A stretch of DNA of 47,590 bases from an uncultured bacterium. Its GTDB lineage: Bacteria; Bacteroidota; Bacteroidia; Bacteroidales; Bacteroidaceae. How positions within the stretch are numbered: the first letter of the stretch is position 1; each line of letters opens with the position of its first letter. Made by a program: the position numbers and the translations under genes. This document shows positions 7,501 to 15,200 of this stretch, one piece after another. The stretch lies in NCBI GenBank assembly GCA_946188155.1, contig CAMHUC010000025.1, positions 1 through 47,590 of the forward strand, given 5' to 3'. The notes under the pieces are model-generated. The model was not told the origin of the DNA, did not search any database, and worked only from the letters and a program-made list of their open reading frames with translations.

Positions 7501-10500
7501 ATGTGTCGCGGGTGATATTGTAGAGGTATGCCATGAAGGCGTCGTTCCTAATCGACTGTGCCGTGTCGCCGTCGTAGTATGTGGCCCACCACTTCAGGCC
7601 GTCCCACGTTCGCCACAGGATATTCTTCGCCCTTTGGTCAACTGAGGCCCAGTAGTCCGTAAACAGGAAATACGTCAGCAGGTGGGTCACGTCGAAGTAG
7701 CTGCCTGCCTCGGCCTTGAAACGGGACGACACCCACTTGCTCTTGTCCCAGCCGCCCGTCGTGCCGTAGTCAGGGGCTTCCCTCATCGCAGCTGGGGTCA
7801 CGTCATACAGCCAGCCCAGCCAGCGTTTCACCGCCGTCCGCTGGGCCTGCGTCGCCAGGTTCTTTTCTGCCTTGTACTTCGCGCCCATCTTCTTCTGGGC
7901 TACTGCCGTGTTGTAGTACACGTCCTCAGGGAAGTTGAACTCAAAGCCATCGTCAAATTTCGACTGCAGCTGGGCTTCCAACTCCTCGCTGCCCGCGCTC
8001 CCCGCACTCTGGAACAGGCAAATCTCGCTGCCGTTGTTCAATGCCTCAAATGCGATAGGACACGCTGGCTCGAAGCCGTCAACGCCCTCCATGCCGAACA
8101 GCTTGCCGCTCTTCGACTTCTCGTTGTTCAGGTTATATTGTCCGTAGTAGGTCAGCTCGCCGCCGTCCCTGTCGGCCACGAACAGGTCGCAGGGAATGCC
8201 GTCCACGGCCTGTCTCACGGTAATCTCCTGTCCGTGCTCCTTCTGCCATCGCTGTGGCGGGGTCAGCAGATCCAGATCTTTCATTATCTGGTCAAACAGC
8301 TTCGCGCCGCCGGTGTTCATCACCATCGACGAGTCAGAATAGTCGGCCTTCAGACAGAACAGGTTCATAGCCATGCCGCCGGGCCGCAGCGCATACTTCC
8401 GCCCGCTCACCAGCTCGCCGCCAACATATAGGCGTGTGTTCGCGCCGTCCTCAGGGCCTTTCGCCAGGTAGATGCGCCAGTTCTTTCGCGGATATTTCGT
8501 GCTCGACGTTCCCTGCAGCCGGAAGTAGTTGTTCTCCAGTACAAAGTCATACTGCTCACCAAAGGGTGAATACCAGTACATCTTTGAGGCCGTGAAGTCG
8601 GCCTTCTTGTCATTGGCGGCCACGGCATCCAGCACCGCGCTCTCCGGGACAATCACCATCACACCGCGACCACGGCTGCGCAAAATGTCGGCACTCACCC
8701 GCCCGTCCGTGCCAAGCACGGCGTTGCTCGTGTATTTGGCCTCCATCTCCTGCGCCGTCTGGCGGTCCACGATCCAGTTCCCCAGCTCCTCGGCACTGGT
8801 CAGCGCCCTGCCGTAGATGCGCACCGTTCGCACCTCCACATCGGCCCACGTCGAGTCTATCCTGATTGGAAGAGCCTCCTCCTGCATGAAGTCGCCCGTG
8901 TACTGGTCCACCTTCGACAGCACGCCGTTGATGTAGAGACACATCAGGCTGTTGCCCTCCCTCGTGTTCGCCGTGCTCCGCGTGTGGATGACGAAGGCCA
9001 CCTTCAGCCACTCGTCGCTCGCCACCTCCATGGCCACGCCGATGGGGCGCTCCCGCTGTATTGTGTGTCCCTGCTCGTCCTGGTCGGGGGTGTCCACCAT
9101 CTTCGTGTCGCCGGTGTACAGCTGCACCTGGCCGGCCTTGATGCTGAAACCCTTGCCGTAGCTGCTGCCGGCCTTCGGCTCCATGCAGTGTATCACGTCG
9201 GCATCCCTGTCCATCACGTTCGTCAGCCGGTATTCTATCTCTACCGTCAGACCGCTGCCCGTAGCATCCTGAAGGAACGGCCGCACGCCTATGGTCGCTC
9301 CGGCACCGTTCCTCAGCAGTAGCGCGTCGTTGAACCAGCCGCTCGACTTGAAGTCCACGCCATCCATCGTCGTTATGCCGCCCCAGTCCCCCGGAGCCGT
9401 TTCGCTGTTGCTACGGCCTGTGGCTGTCAGCTTCGTCTGCAGGCTTTGCGTCGCCTCGCCAACGTCAAGGCTGCTCTCCGTCACGTCAAGGAAGAACTGG
9501 TAGGTCGTGGCGCCGCACGTCAGCAGCACAGTCTTCCTGCCGCCGCTCATCAGCCGCGTAGTCCACTGCTGCACCTGGCGGTTCACCGTCATGCTGCTCA
9601 CCGCCTGGCCGTCCAGCGTCACCGTCACTGCGCTCGTCGTGCTCTCAGCGTTCCACACAGCGAAGTCCTGCACCAGCTGGCCGTACTGCTCTGCCTCAAC
9701 AACCGGCATGTAGTTCCCTCGGTATATCCTGCCGTCTTTGAACGTGATCCGAAGACCTATAAAAGGTCTGTCGCCACCGGCCACCAGAAAGTCCATCCAC
9801 AGGCTGTCGCTAAGCAGACCGTCACGCTCGGCCACCAGCTGTATGTTGTGACGGCCGGACGTCATGCCTGTCGTGTCTATCGTGAAAGCGTCGTTGGTCG
9901 TGCCGCTCCTGGTTATGCTTTTGCTCTGGCGCTGCACGCCGTCCACATAGAGGGTCACCGTCTTGCTGCCGCTGCCGGTAACGGCAAAGGGAACCTCCAC
10001 CGTCTCATTCTGGTAGCCGCCACGTTGCAGGGCTGCCGATATGTCGAAGGTCGAACTGAGGTTCAGCGTCACCACCTGAACGGTTGTATAGGCTTGCTTC
10101 GCTTTTGTGGCACCTTCTGCGTCTGTGCAGGTGGCTTTCACGTAGATGTCCACCGTTCCAGCCTGCAGGTAGTCCGTCAGATCGAGCGTGTCACTCGTGC
10201 CGGGTGCCACGTCATGCAGCGTCCCGTAGTAGGTCTGCGTCGTGCCGCGTCTCACGATGATCTCCACCGTCGCCTTCACACCGTCGCTCACGCCCTCGCC
10301 GTCCACATGGTCATAGCGCCATGTCAGCACACTCCTGCCACCTTCTTTCACCTGACTCTGGCTGACGGCTGCCGTCACCACGATCTTCGACACAGTGCCG
10401 TCGCCGCCGCCACCGCCGCCCATCGGTATCTCCACCTCGCTCAGCGACCGTCCGGTCTTGTCCGTCAGCTTCAGCGTCACCGTCCCGGCATCCTGGTCCA

Positions 10501-11026
10501 CGTCGGCGTCAAGGCCGCTGCCGAAGCCGTCCTTCAGCTCATTGATAGCCTGGGTGGCGGCAGCGTTGCTCACGGCATTGGTGCTCGTCGCATCAAGGCT
10601 CTCGTCAACATCGATGGTGTCGATGGGAATATTCACGATGCCTTCGCCATTAGGCGTCTGCGCCACTCCGTTGATGGTGATACCCTTTACCTTGCCGGCC
10701 TCGCCAATGGCCTCCTGCAGCTGTCCTACGGCCTTGGCCACCGCACGATTCCCTATGGCGTTGTCGCTATTCTCAGAGAGGCTGGAGTCAACCAATGGCA
10801 CACTGATCTCAGCCACGCCCCGGCTGTCCGTCGGGGCATCGGCACCGTTCACGCGGACACCGCTCAGCTTCTGGTCGGTCTTCGTTTCCTGCTCCGCAAA
10901 GCTGGACTTGATGCGCTCCTCCACGCGTCGTTTGTCGTAACCCCACTCGCCGTTCTCGTCAGTTCCTGCCCACGGGGTCTGCAGGCTTGGAATGACCTCG
11001 TCTATAACTCTCGGTTTCTTGCCCAT
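4574..11026 (-). CDS. Giant receptor-binding tail fibre, retroelement target
   Basis: A 2150-residue adhesin. In order: a short N-terminal tail-attachment segment, predicted coiled and Ig-like regions to about 530, a LamG/concanavalin-like region (about 545-745, ending RIYGRALTSAEE), a CotH-kinase-like region (about 815-1170, with FRLQGTSSTKYPRKNW and later WWATYYDGDTA), a leucine-rich BspA-like stretch (about 1360-1540), and a C-terminal C-type-lectin/sulfatase-modifying-factor fold (about 1950-2150) whose residues 2091-2131 are the variable repeat. The last domain binds receptors in known retroelement targets. Domain names other than the lectin fold are from sequence style. It follows a 34-residue gene and is the longest determinant of host range here. 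Confidence 0.9.
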   Translation of the reverse strand: MGKKPRVIDEVIPSLQTPWAGTDENGEWGYDKRRVEERIKSSFAEQETKTDQKLSGVRVNGADAPTDSRGVAEISVPLVDSSLSENSDNAIGNRAVAKAVGQLQEAIGEAGKVKGITINGVAQTPNGEGIVNIPIDTIDVDESLDATSTNAVSNAAATQAINELKDGFGSGLDADVDQDAGTVTLKLTDKTGRSLSEVEIPMGGGGGGDGTVSKIVVTAAVSQSQVKEGGRSVLTWRYDHVDGEGVSDGVKATVEIIVRRGTTQTYYGTLHDVAPGTSDTLDLTDYLQAGTVDIYVKATCTDAEGATKAKQAYTTVQVVTLNLSSTFDISAALQRGGYQNETVEVPFAVTGSGSKTVTLYVDGVQRQSKSITRSGTTNDAFTIDTTGMTSGRHNIQLVAERDGLLSDSLWMDFLVAGGDRPFIGLRITFKDGRIYRGNYMPVVEAEQYGQLVQDFAVWNAESTTSAVTVTLDGQAVSSMTVNRQVQQWTTRLMSGGRKTVLLTCGATTYQFFLDVTESSLDVGEATQSLQTKLTATGRSNSETAPGDWGGITTMDGVDFKSSGWFNDALLLRNGAGATIGVRPFLQDATGSGLTVEIEYRLTNVMDRDADVIHCMEPKAGSSYGKGFSIKAGQVQLYTGDTKMVDTPDQDEQGHTIQRERPIGVAMEVASDEWLKVAFVIHTRSTANTREGNSLMCLYINGVLSKVDQYTGDFMQEEALPIRIDSTWADVEVRTVRIYGRALTSAEELGNWIVDRQTAQEMEAKYTSNAVLGTDGRVSADILRSRGRGVMVIVPESAVLDAVAANDKKADFTASKMYWYSPFGEQYDFVLENNYFRLQGTSSTKYPRKNWRIYLAKGPEDGANTRLYVGGELVSGRKYALRPGGMAMNLFCLKADYSDSSMVMNTGGAKLFDQIMKDLDLLTPPQRWQKEHGQEITVRQAVDGIPCDLFVADRDGGELTYYGQYNLNNEKSKSGKLFGMEGVDGFEPACPIAFEALNNGSEICLFQSAGSAGSEELEAQLQSKFDDGFEFNFPEDVYYNTAVAQKKMGAKYKAEKNLATQAQRTAVKRWLGWLYDVTPAAMREAPDYGTTGGWDKSKWVSSRFKAEAGSYFDVTHLLTYFLFTDYWASVDQRAKNILWRTWDGLKWWATYYDGDTAQSIRNDAFMAYLYNITRDTWDAEASKWAFEGHDSWLWCLVLANFEEELRAAASALRAKLTDARQLEMFNVEQMGNWCERLYNESGWFKYVQPLLEGVVENGQVKKYNYLYGLTGNRESHRTAFLTQRGALLDARYGTTTYQSDRITFYASRKAGDAADTVRIKSGDLYYYGYRTNNGDFLDGPTKADKGETASLTFEGTLALNDPLNLCGASRITELDWRDGPSCGGNFELQACRMLRVLNMSNERGTQMQTSLVLAGLSTCIQLEQIVLTGQQGVSSGGGGLDLSAQTKLKVLRAGGTGLSTVTLAEGAPVETLILPSTLTRLRLRYLPLLQNAGLTVQGYGSITRFEFAECPGLDWTALLGRLTNVRYIRVEGLSGKVDVATLERFRNLGAVKADGTVTNDYCGLVGDVEASQYIDDNLYAEYQQIYPELTIRQPEYTMIEFDDSVSDDANVSNLDNRTGYKFGTDYVPSGHIASLLRQRHRVLAKLTKKPTSRTITHAGVETLQNNTDGEMTIFPLHDSDSRYYADAQDVSQCTEAKLDSTEGDWMMLEPHRWTKGVNDYLNQKHYSCYSVKKTRPATPDVDVLTLDDIRAAGNVRQGYKIMTGKQTLSASYTADSSYSACMQPVSGYKRVRFPGIPGTNLAGAIFTDASGVVLESIIVSTVGMRFEAGMYLIADVPEGAANLVFSVLNSADNSDVVLDAKGERIEDMEPEWVETDEYLLGVSGCSSVGSQLRSCVVSGSTTHSLPWTDFHYYAQQRGLQLIDGLMHNDIGNLFFAKYGRRDSQMQCGAGSHTSARSTGATARLGMQDTVNTNGETVGGVEGQGTAFYKTVNELGQVTFTTIASTNCLGYENIYGHKYDMMDLVDVPNTSGKIRWWRYRMPDGSERWVKAKDSDGWITGVAHGLYMDLVPVGNMNGSSTTYYPDYYWQSTAAGRVVYRGGSHAYAYGGVSYANASYAPSVSYSSVGSRLAFRGKIVRAQSVEAYKAIVEAA
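4635..4754 (-). repeat. Variable repeat (VR) in the fibre gene
   Basis: The mutated copy of TR. TR Asn codons have become Gly, Ser, His, Tyr, Val and Ala codons, and one Tyr has become Phe; synonymous and non-adenine positions are unchanged. The invariant scaffold residues (GRVVYRG, GGVSYA, VGSRL) frame the changing ones, as in the ligand-binding face of C-type-lectin retroelement targets. Confidence 0.96.
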
Positions 11027-11042
11027 AATCGTATTGTATTAG

Positions 11043-11147
11043 TTACCATGCCTCGCCGTGACGCCATGCCTCGCCGTGGTGCCAGCAGCCTATATACTCC
11101 AGAATGGCCTGTGCCGCCATCATCAGTCTTCTGCGGAAAGTGCTCAT
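11043..11147 (-). CDS. Small tail-operon protein, 34 residues
   Basis: The start codon at 11147 overlaps the preceding gene's stop in an ATGA junction, and the frame ends at a TAA 17 bp before the fibre start. The product begins MSTFRRRLMMA, a start that I recognise from small proteins and N-termini in tail operons of Bacteroidales phages, and ends in a repeated motif, HHGEAW then RHGEAW, encoded by a 15-bp direct repeat (11046-11060, 11064-11078) at 18-bp spacing. Function unknown; a fibre-assembly or linker peptide is possible. Confidence 0.6.
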   Translation of the reverse strand: MSTFRRRLMMAAQAILEYIGCWHHGEAWRHGEAW

Positions 11148-11620
11148 CTTCCCTGGGCCTCCCATCCCGCGCTCACGGCCAGGCCGTCCTCTATGCTCAC
11201 CTCATACGTCCAGCCGGTTTCCCACTCAGGCTCGTCCACCCAGCGTACTGCCTCGTTCAGCGTCAACGTGAAGCCCTCGCCGCAGGTGAAGCGCAGCTGG
11301 TACTCATTCTTCAGTCCGGCTGTTCCGCCCGTCAGTGTCAGGTTAAGCCCCGTCACGCTGCCCCACACGTAGAGTTTGCCGGGCTCCACGCTCGCCGTCG
11401 TCTCGGTCATCGTCACTTTCAGCTGCTTCTGGCTCTCCTTCAGGTAGGCCACGCTCTGGCTGATACTCGTCATGCCCTGGCTCACGCTGCTCACGCTGCC
11501 AGCCAGCGCGGCCACCTCGTCGGCATTATGGTTCACCGCTGCTTTCACCTCATTGGCGTTGGCCGTCGTGAACAGGTCGCCGCGCACCTTGTTTGGATAT
11601 TCTATCTTTTGTACTGCCAT
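11144..11620 (-). CDS. Tail fibre-associated coiled-coil protein
   Basis: A 158-residue protein with a central helical stretch of small and polar residues (about 20-70, many S, A, V, N) likely to trimerise as a coiled coil, followed by a compact C-terminal beta-type region rich in W, G and E. Proteins of this kind sit in baseplates or as short fibres in tailed phages. It lies between the 110-residue protein and the fibre gene, and its stop overlaps the next start, so the genes are translated together. No enzyme motif is visible. Confidence 0.55.
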   Translation of the reverse strand: MAVQKIEYPNKVRGDLFTTANANEVKAAVNHNADEVAALAGSVSSVSQGMTSISQSVAYLKESQKQLKVTMTETTASVEPGKLYVWGSVTGLNLTLTGGTAGLKNEYQLRFTCGEGFTLTLNEAVRWVDEPEWETGWTYEVSIEDGLAVSAGWEAQGR

Positions 11621-11641
11621 CGTTCGTATGTCATTTTAATG

Positions 11642-11974
11642 TCATTCTAACACGAAGCCCCACACCTCCGGGTCGTCAGTGGCCACGCCGAACACGTAGG
11701 GGAAGCCCTTCTCCTCGCCCAGTACGAAACCGCCACCCACCGCATCGCCGTCCACGGGTTCCTTGAACAGGTAGTCGAAGCCCATGCGCTCGGCAACCCG
11801 CTCACCGCCAATGCTCAGGGCATGGGTCAGCAGCAGGGGTACGTTCCTCATGCCCTTGCCGCTTGCCAGCTCCGGTACGTCGGTGTCGGCCACCTTCACG
11901 CGCACGGTCTTTCGTCGTCCGCTGCCGTCAGCCTCCTGGCGGGTTACGTGCAGGGTGATATGCTTCAGTGCCAT
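11642..11974 (-). CDS. Small tail-region protein, 110 residues
   Basis: Start chosen at 11974 (MALKHITLHV) because a good AAGGAG Shine-Dalgarno lies just before it, merging with the stop codon of the upstream gene. The sequence suggests a beta-rich N-terminus and no membrane segment. I do not recognise a family. The position between the tail tip gene and the fibre genes suggests a structural or assembly role. Confidence 0.6.
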   Translation of the reverse strand: MALKHITLHVTRQEADGSGRRKTVRVKVADTDVPELASGKGMRNVPLLLTHALSIGGERVAERMGFDYLFKEPVDGDAVGGGFVLGEEKGFPYVFGVATDDPEVWGFVLE

Positions 11975-11978
11975 CTCC

Positions 11979-12239
11979 TTATTCTGCTTTGTCAAGTAAG
12001 GGCAGCAGCTCACGCTTCACGATGGCCTTGAAGCCAGAGTCGATGAACGCCTTCACGTTCTGAGCCTGCTCCTTGTTCAGCTCCACCTCCTTCTTGTGGT
12101 AGATGTCATGGCCAAGGTCTGCTACTGCGATGTCCTGAGCATTCAGATACATCATGTTACCTAACTCCTTCGAGATGTCAACGCTCTGTGCGTTGCCCTC
12201 GATGTCCTTAATCTGGACTTTTGAAAAATCAATTCTCAT
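11979..12239 (-). CDS. Small tail-region protein, 86 residues
   Basis: An 86-residue, mostly helical acidic protein beginning MRIDFSKVQIKDIEGN and ending in a Lys/Glu-rich helix. It lies 5 bp after the tail tip gene and is directly coupled to the next gene. Similar small proteins are common behind tip genes in Bacteroidales prophages, with no assigned function that I know of. Confidence 0.6.
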   Translation of the reverse strand: MRIDFSKVQIKDIEGNAQSVDISKELGNMMYLNAQDIAVADLGHDIYHKKEVELNKEQAQNVKAFIDSGFKAIVKRELLPLLDKAE

Positions 12240-12244
12240 AATTA

Positions 12245-15200
12245 CTAATTTTGTCTGTTGATGATTCTCGCCGTATATTTTGTATCGAAGTTGTCGATAG
12301 TGGCTGTCCTCGATGAATCGTAGATAAGAAGGAACTCCAAGGAGTCGCCTGCTCCCATTTCCACTCTATTCCACTGCCCACTGTCCCAGTGCGTAATCAG
12401 CGGGTATTTGTTGTCGTTCCAAGGATATTCGTTGCTTGATGTCTTGCTGGTATTTCTTCCATACACATAGAAGTTGTTTGATCCAAGATTGGCGCATACC
12501 AAGAAACGGACGCAGAAATTCGTGCCGGACTCTAATCCTAACATAGTATATACGTCCGAAAGCGGAGGCAGTATAACCCCTGCTTTGCCATCGCCGCCAT
12601 CCGCTGTAGAATTTATTATCTGGGTGTCGCCATTGGACGATGACAAATCATATATCGTGTTGTTCGCAGTTATTTCTTTCTTATAAAAAGTCCTAAATAT
12701 GATGGATGTGTTCTGCCTTAGACAGTTATTTACATTGAGCCTACTGAAAACGCCTGTGCCTGCACTGACTGTATTTGACTGAATAGAACCGTCCGAAGCA
12801 CTCAGAATGATATTGATTTCTGCGCTTTTGTCATCATAGGTTCCTGTGGGGCGCTTGGCGAGTGCAATACGGCCATAGTCATTACCACTAATGTTAAGAC
12901 GAGCTCCTATCGTGGCAAGGTCACCACCCATTAATCCGTTGTTTGTTACGGCAAATCCCCTCCACAGATAACTTGAACCCCATGTACTGACAGCAGTGGA
13001 AGTCAGCACAACCTTGTTGTCGTTCGACTTCAGGGAGCCTGCAAAAGTGCCTGTTGCGCCCTGCAACTCTCCTTTGAAATACCCTGCTTCCGCATTGATG
13101 GTGCCCTTGACGGTAATATTGCCAGAAGCATCTACGGACAAGGTGTTGTCGCTTCCGTTGCTGATGGCAAAGTTTCCCGTCTTGAAATTGATTCTCTCAG
13201 CACTGATGGTGAAGTCCGTGCCAGTAAAGTCTATCTGGCTCGCGTTCAGACTCAGTGTGCTTGCCGTCAGGTCTATCGTCTGCCCCGAATATGTCAGTTG
13301 CCCGGCGTTCATTTTGACGGTGGCAGAAGTGAGGTCTATGCTACGCCCGGTGAATGTTATCTGGTCGGCATTAAGCTTTACCGTCGAGCCGGTCAGGTCA
13401 ATGGTACCGCCGTTGAACGTCAGCGTCTTCCCCGTCAGCGCAAACGTGCCAGTACTGAAGTCCACATTACCGGCTGCCAGCTTCACCGTCGAGCCCGTCA
13501 TGTCAATGGTACCGCCGTTGAACGTCAGCGTCTTCCCCGTCAGCGCAAACGTGCCAGTACTGAAGTCCACATTACCGGCTGCCAGCTTCACCGTCGAGCC
13601 CGTCATGTCAATGGTACCGCCGCTGAACGTCAGCGTCTTCCCCGTCAGCGCAAACGTGCCAGTACTGAAGTCCACATTACCGGCTGCCAGCTTCACCGTC
13701 GAGCCCGTCATGTCAATGGTACCGCCGCTGAACGTCAGCGTCTTCCCCGTCAGCGCAAACGTGCCGGTGCTGAAGTCCACTTTGCCAGCAGCAAGTTTCA
13801 CCGTCGAGCCGGTCAGGTCTATCGTGCCGCCGCTGAGTGCCAAAGTATCACTGGCTCTCATAGATACCGATTGGCCGGAGAAATTGATGTTCTCCGCATC
13901 AATCTTTACAGTGCCGCCCTTGAAGTCCAGGAGGTCGGCCCGTGCCTCTAAGGTCTTGGCAATGACCGACACAAGGCTGGCATTGAACTCCACGTTGTCG
14001 GCTGTGAGATTGAGCTTGCTGAATATGCCATTTGCACCTCTCGCAAGAGCCAACTCGATATATCCTATGCTTGACCATGTGTCGGTGGCAGCATCATAGA
14101 CATTCACAGTGAGGCTACCGCTTGTCGGGTCGAGCTTCAGCAGGCTACTCGTGCCGTTCTTGCGGTCTCTTACCTCTGCATCAATCTGAGTGCCGAGATT
14201 GGCAATCTTGGCAGTTGTGCCGCTGGCAGCGTCACTCCAGTCGTTGATGCTCCTATTGGTATCGGTACTCCTGCTTTGTACGCAATAAAGAACGTCGCCA
14301 GTCCATTTGAACGTGCGCACGCCGTCCTTCTCAGTGTACCAAATGGCATTGACCCACAGGTCGCCAACATCGTAGGGAGCTGGAGGCAGTTCATTGGCAG
14401 CGGTGGAGAACACGCGCTTTTTCTTGTTTGCCGTGTCCTGGGCATTGTCGGCTCTGTCCTTTGCGTCATCAGAGAGGGCAGTTAGCAGGGCTGTACGTGC
14501 AGCGTAGAAGGCTGACCACAGATTGCGCCACGTGTCGCCGTCGATGGTCTCAGTGGTATTCATGCGCTCACTATGCAGCCATAGCGGAATGTAGTCATCC
14601 TGATTGGCCACTGGGTAAGGCGTGTCTGTCCATGCGCCGTTGCTGCCGTTCAGATAGGTGGCCACGGCGAGGAATGCCGTCTTATAGGGACTCACAAAGC
14701 CCGTCTCAATGGTGTCATTGATATATACGCTGCCATCCATGCAGCGGTCAAGGATTCCGCCTTGTGCATCACGCTCACGCCAGGCGGACAGAAACTCCCG
14801 CTTCACGGTCAGTTTCTCGCTCGGGTCGAGCTTGCTGTCACTGCCCATGTCTCCAATCTGGCTGAGGGCGTTAGAGGCATCTTCCTGTGCTTTTTCCGTC
14901 TTTTCCCGTGCTGCTACTTCAATGGCTTTAAGCAGCGCACCACGGCTGTTGAAATAGGCCGTCCATACGTCTCGGTAGTCATCAGGGTCAGATATGCCGT
15001 TTTCCGAAAGCACGGTGTCTGTGTTCAGCGTGGCCAGCCACTCGGGTACGGCATTTCCTGCCATGATGCTGTTGATGCTCTCGGTCTTCCCGCCGTTCAG
15101 CATCACAGCCAGTGCCCTGTACTTGCGCTCGTAGTCGTTATAGGGGGTGTAAATGATGTTCACGCCTTCACCGCCGTTCACTTCTTTCTCCAGCTCATAG

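Noticed and set aside
9446..11650. A 734-residue + strand frame
   Set aside because: It is antisense to the fibre and neighbouring genes, has His/Arg/Ala-biased composition and crosses gene borders.
12996..14099. A 367-residue repetitive + strand frame
   Set aside because: It is the antisense shadow of the tandem repeats in the tail tip gene.
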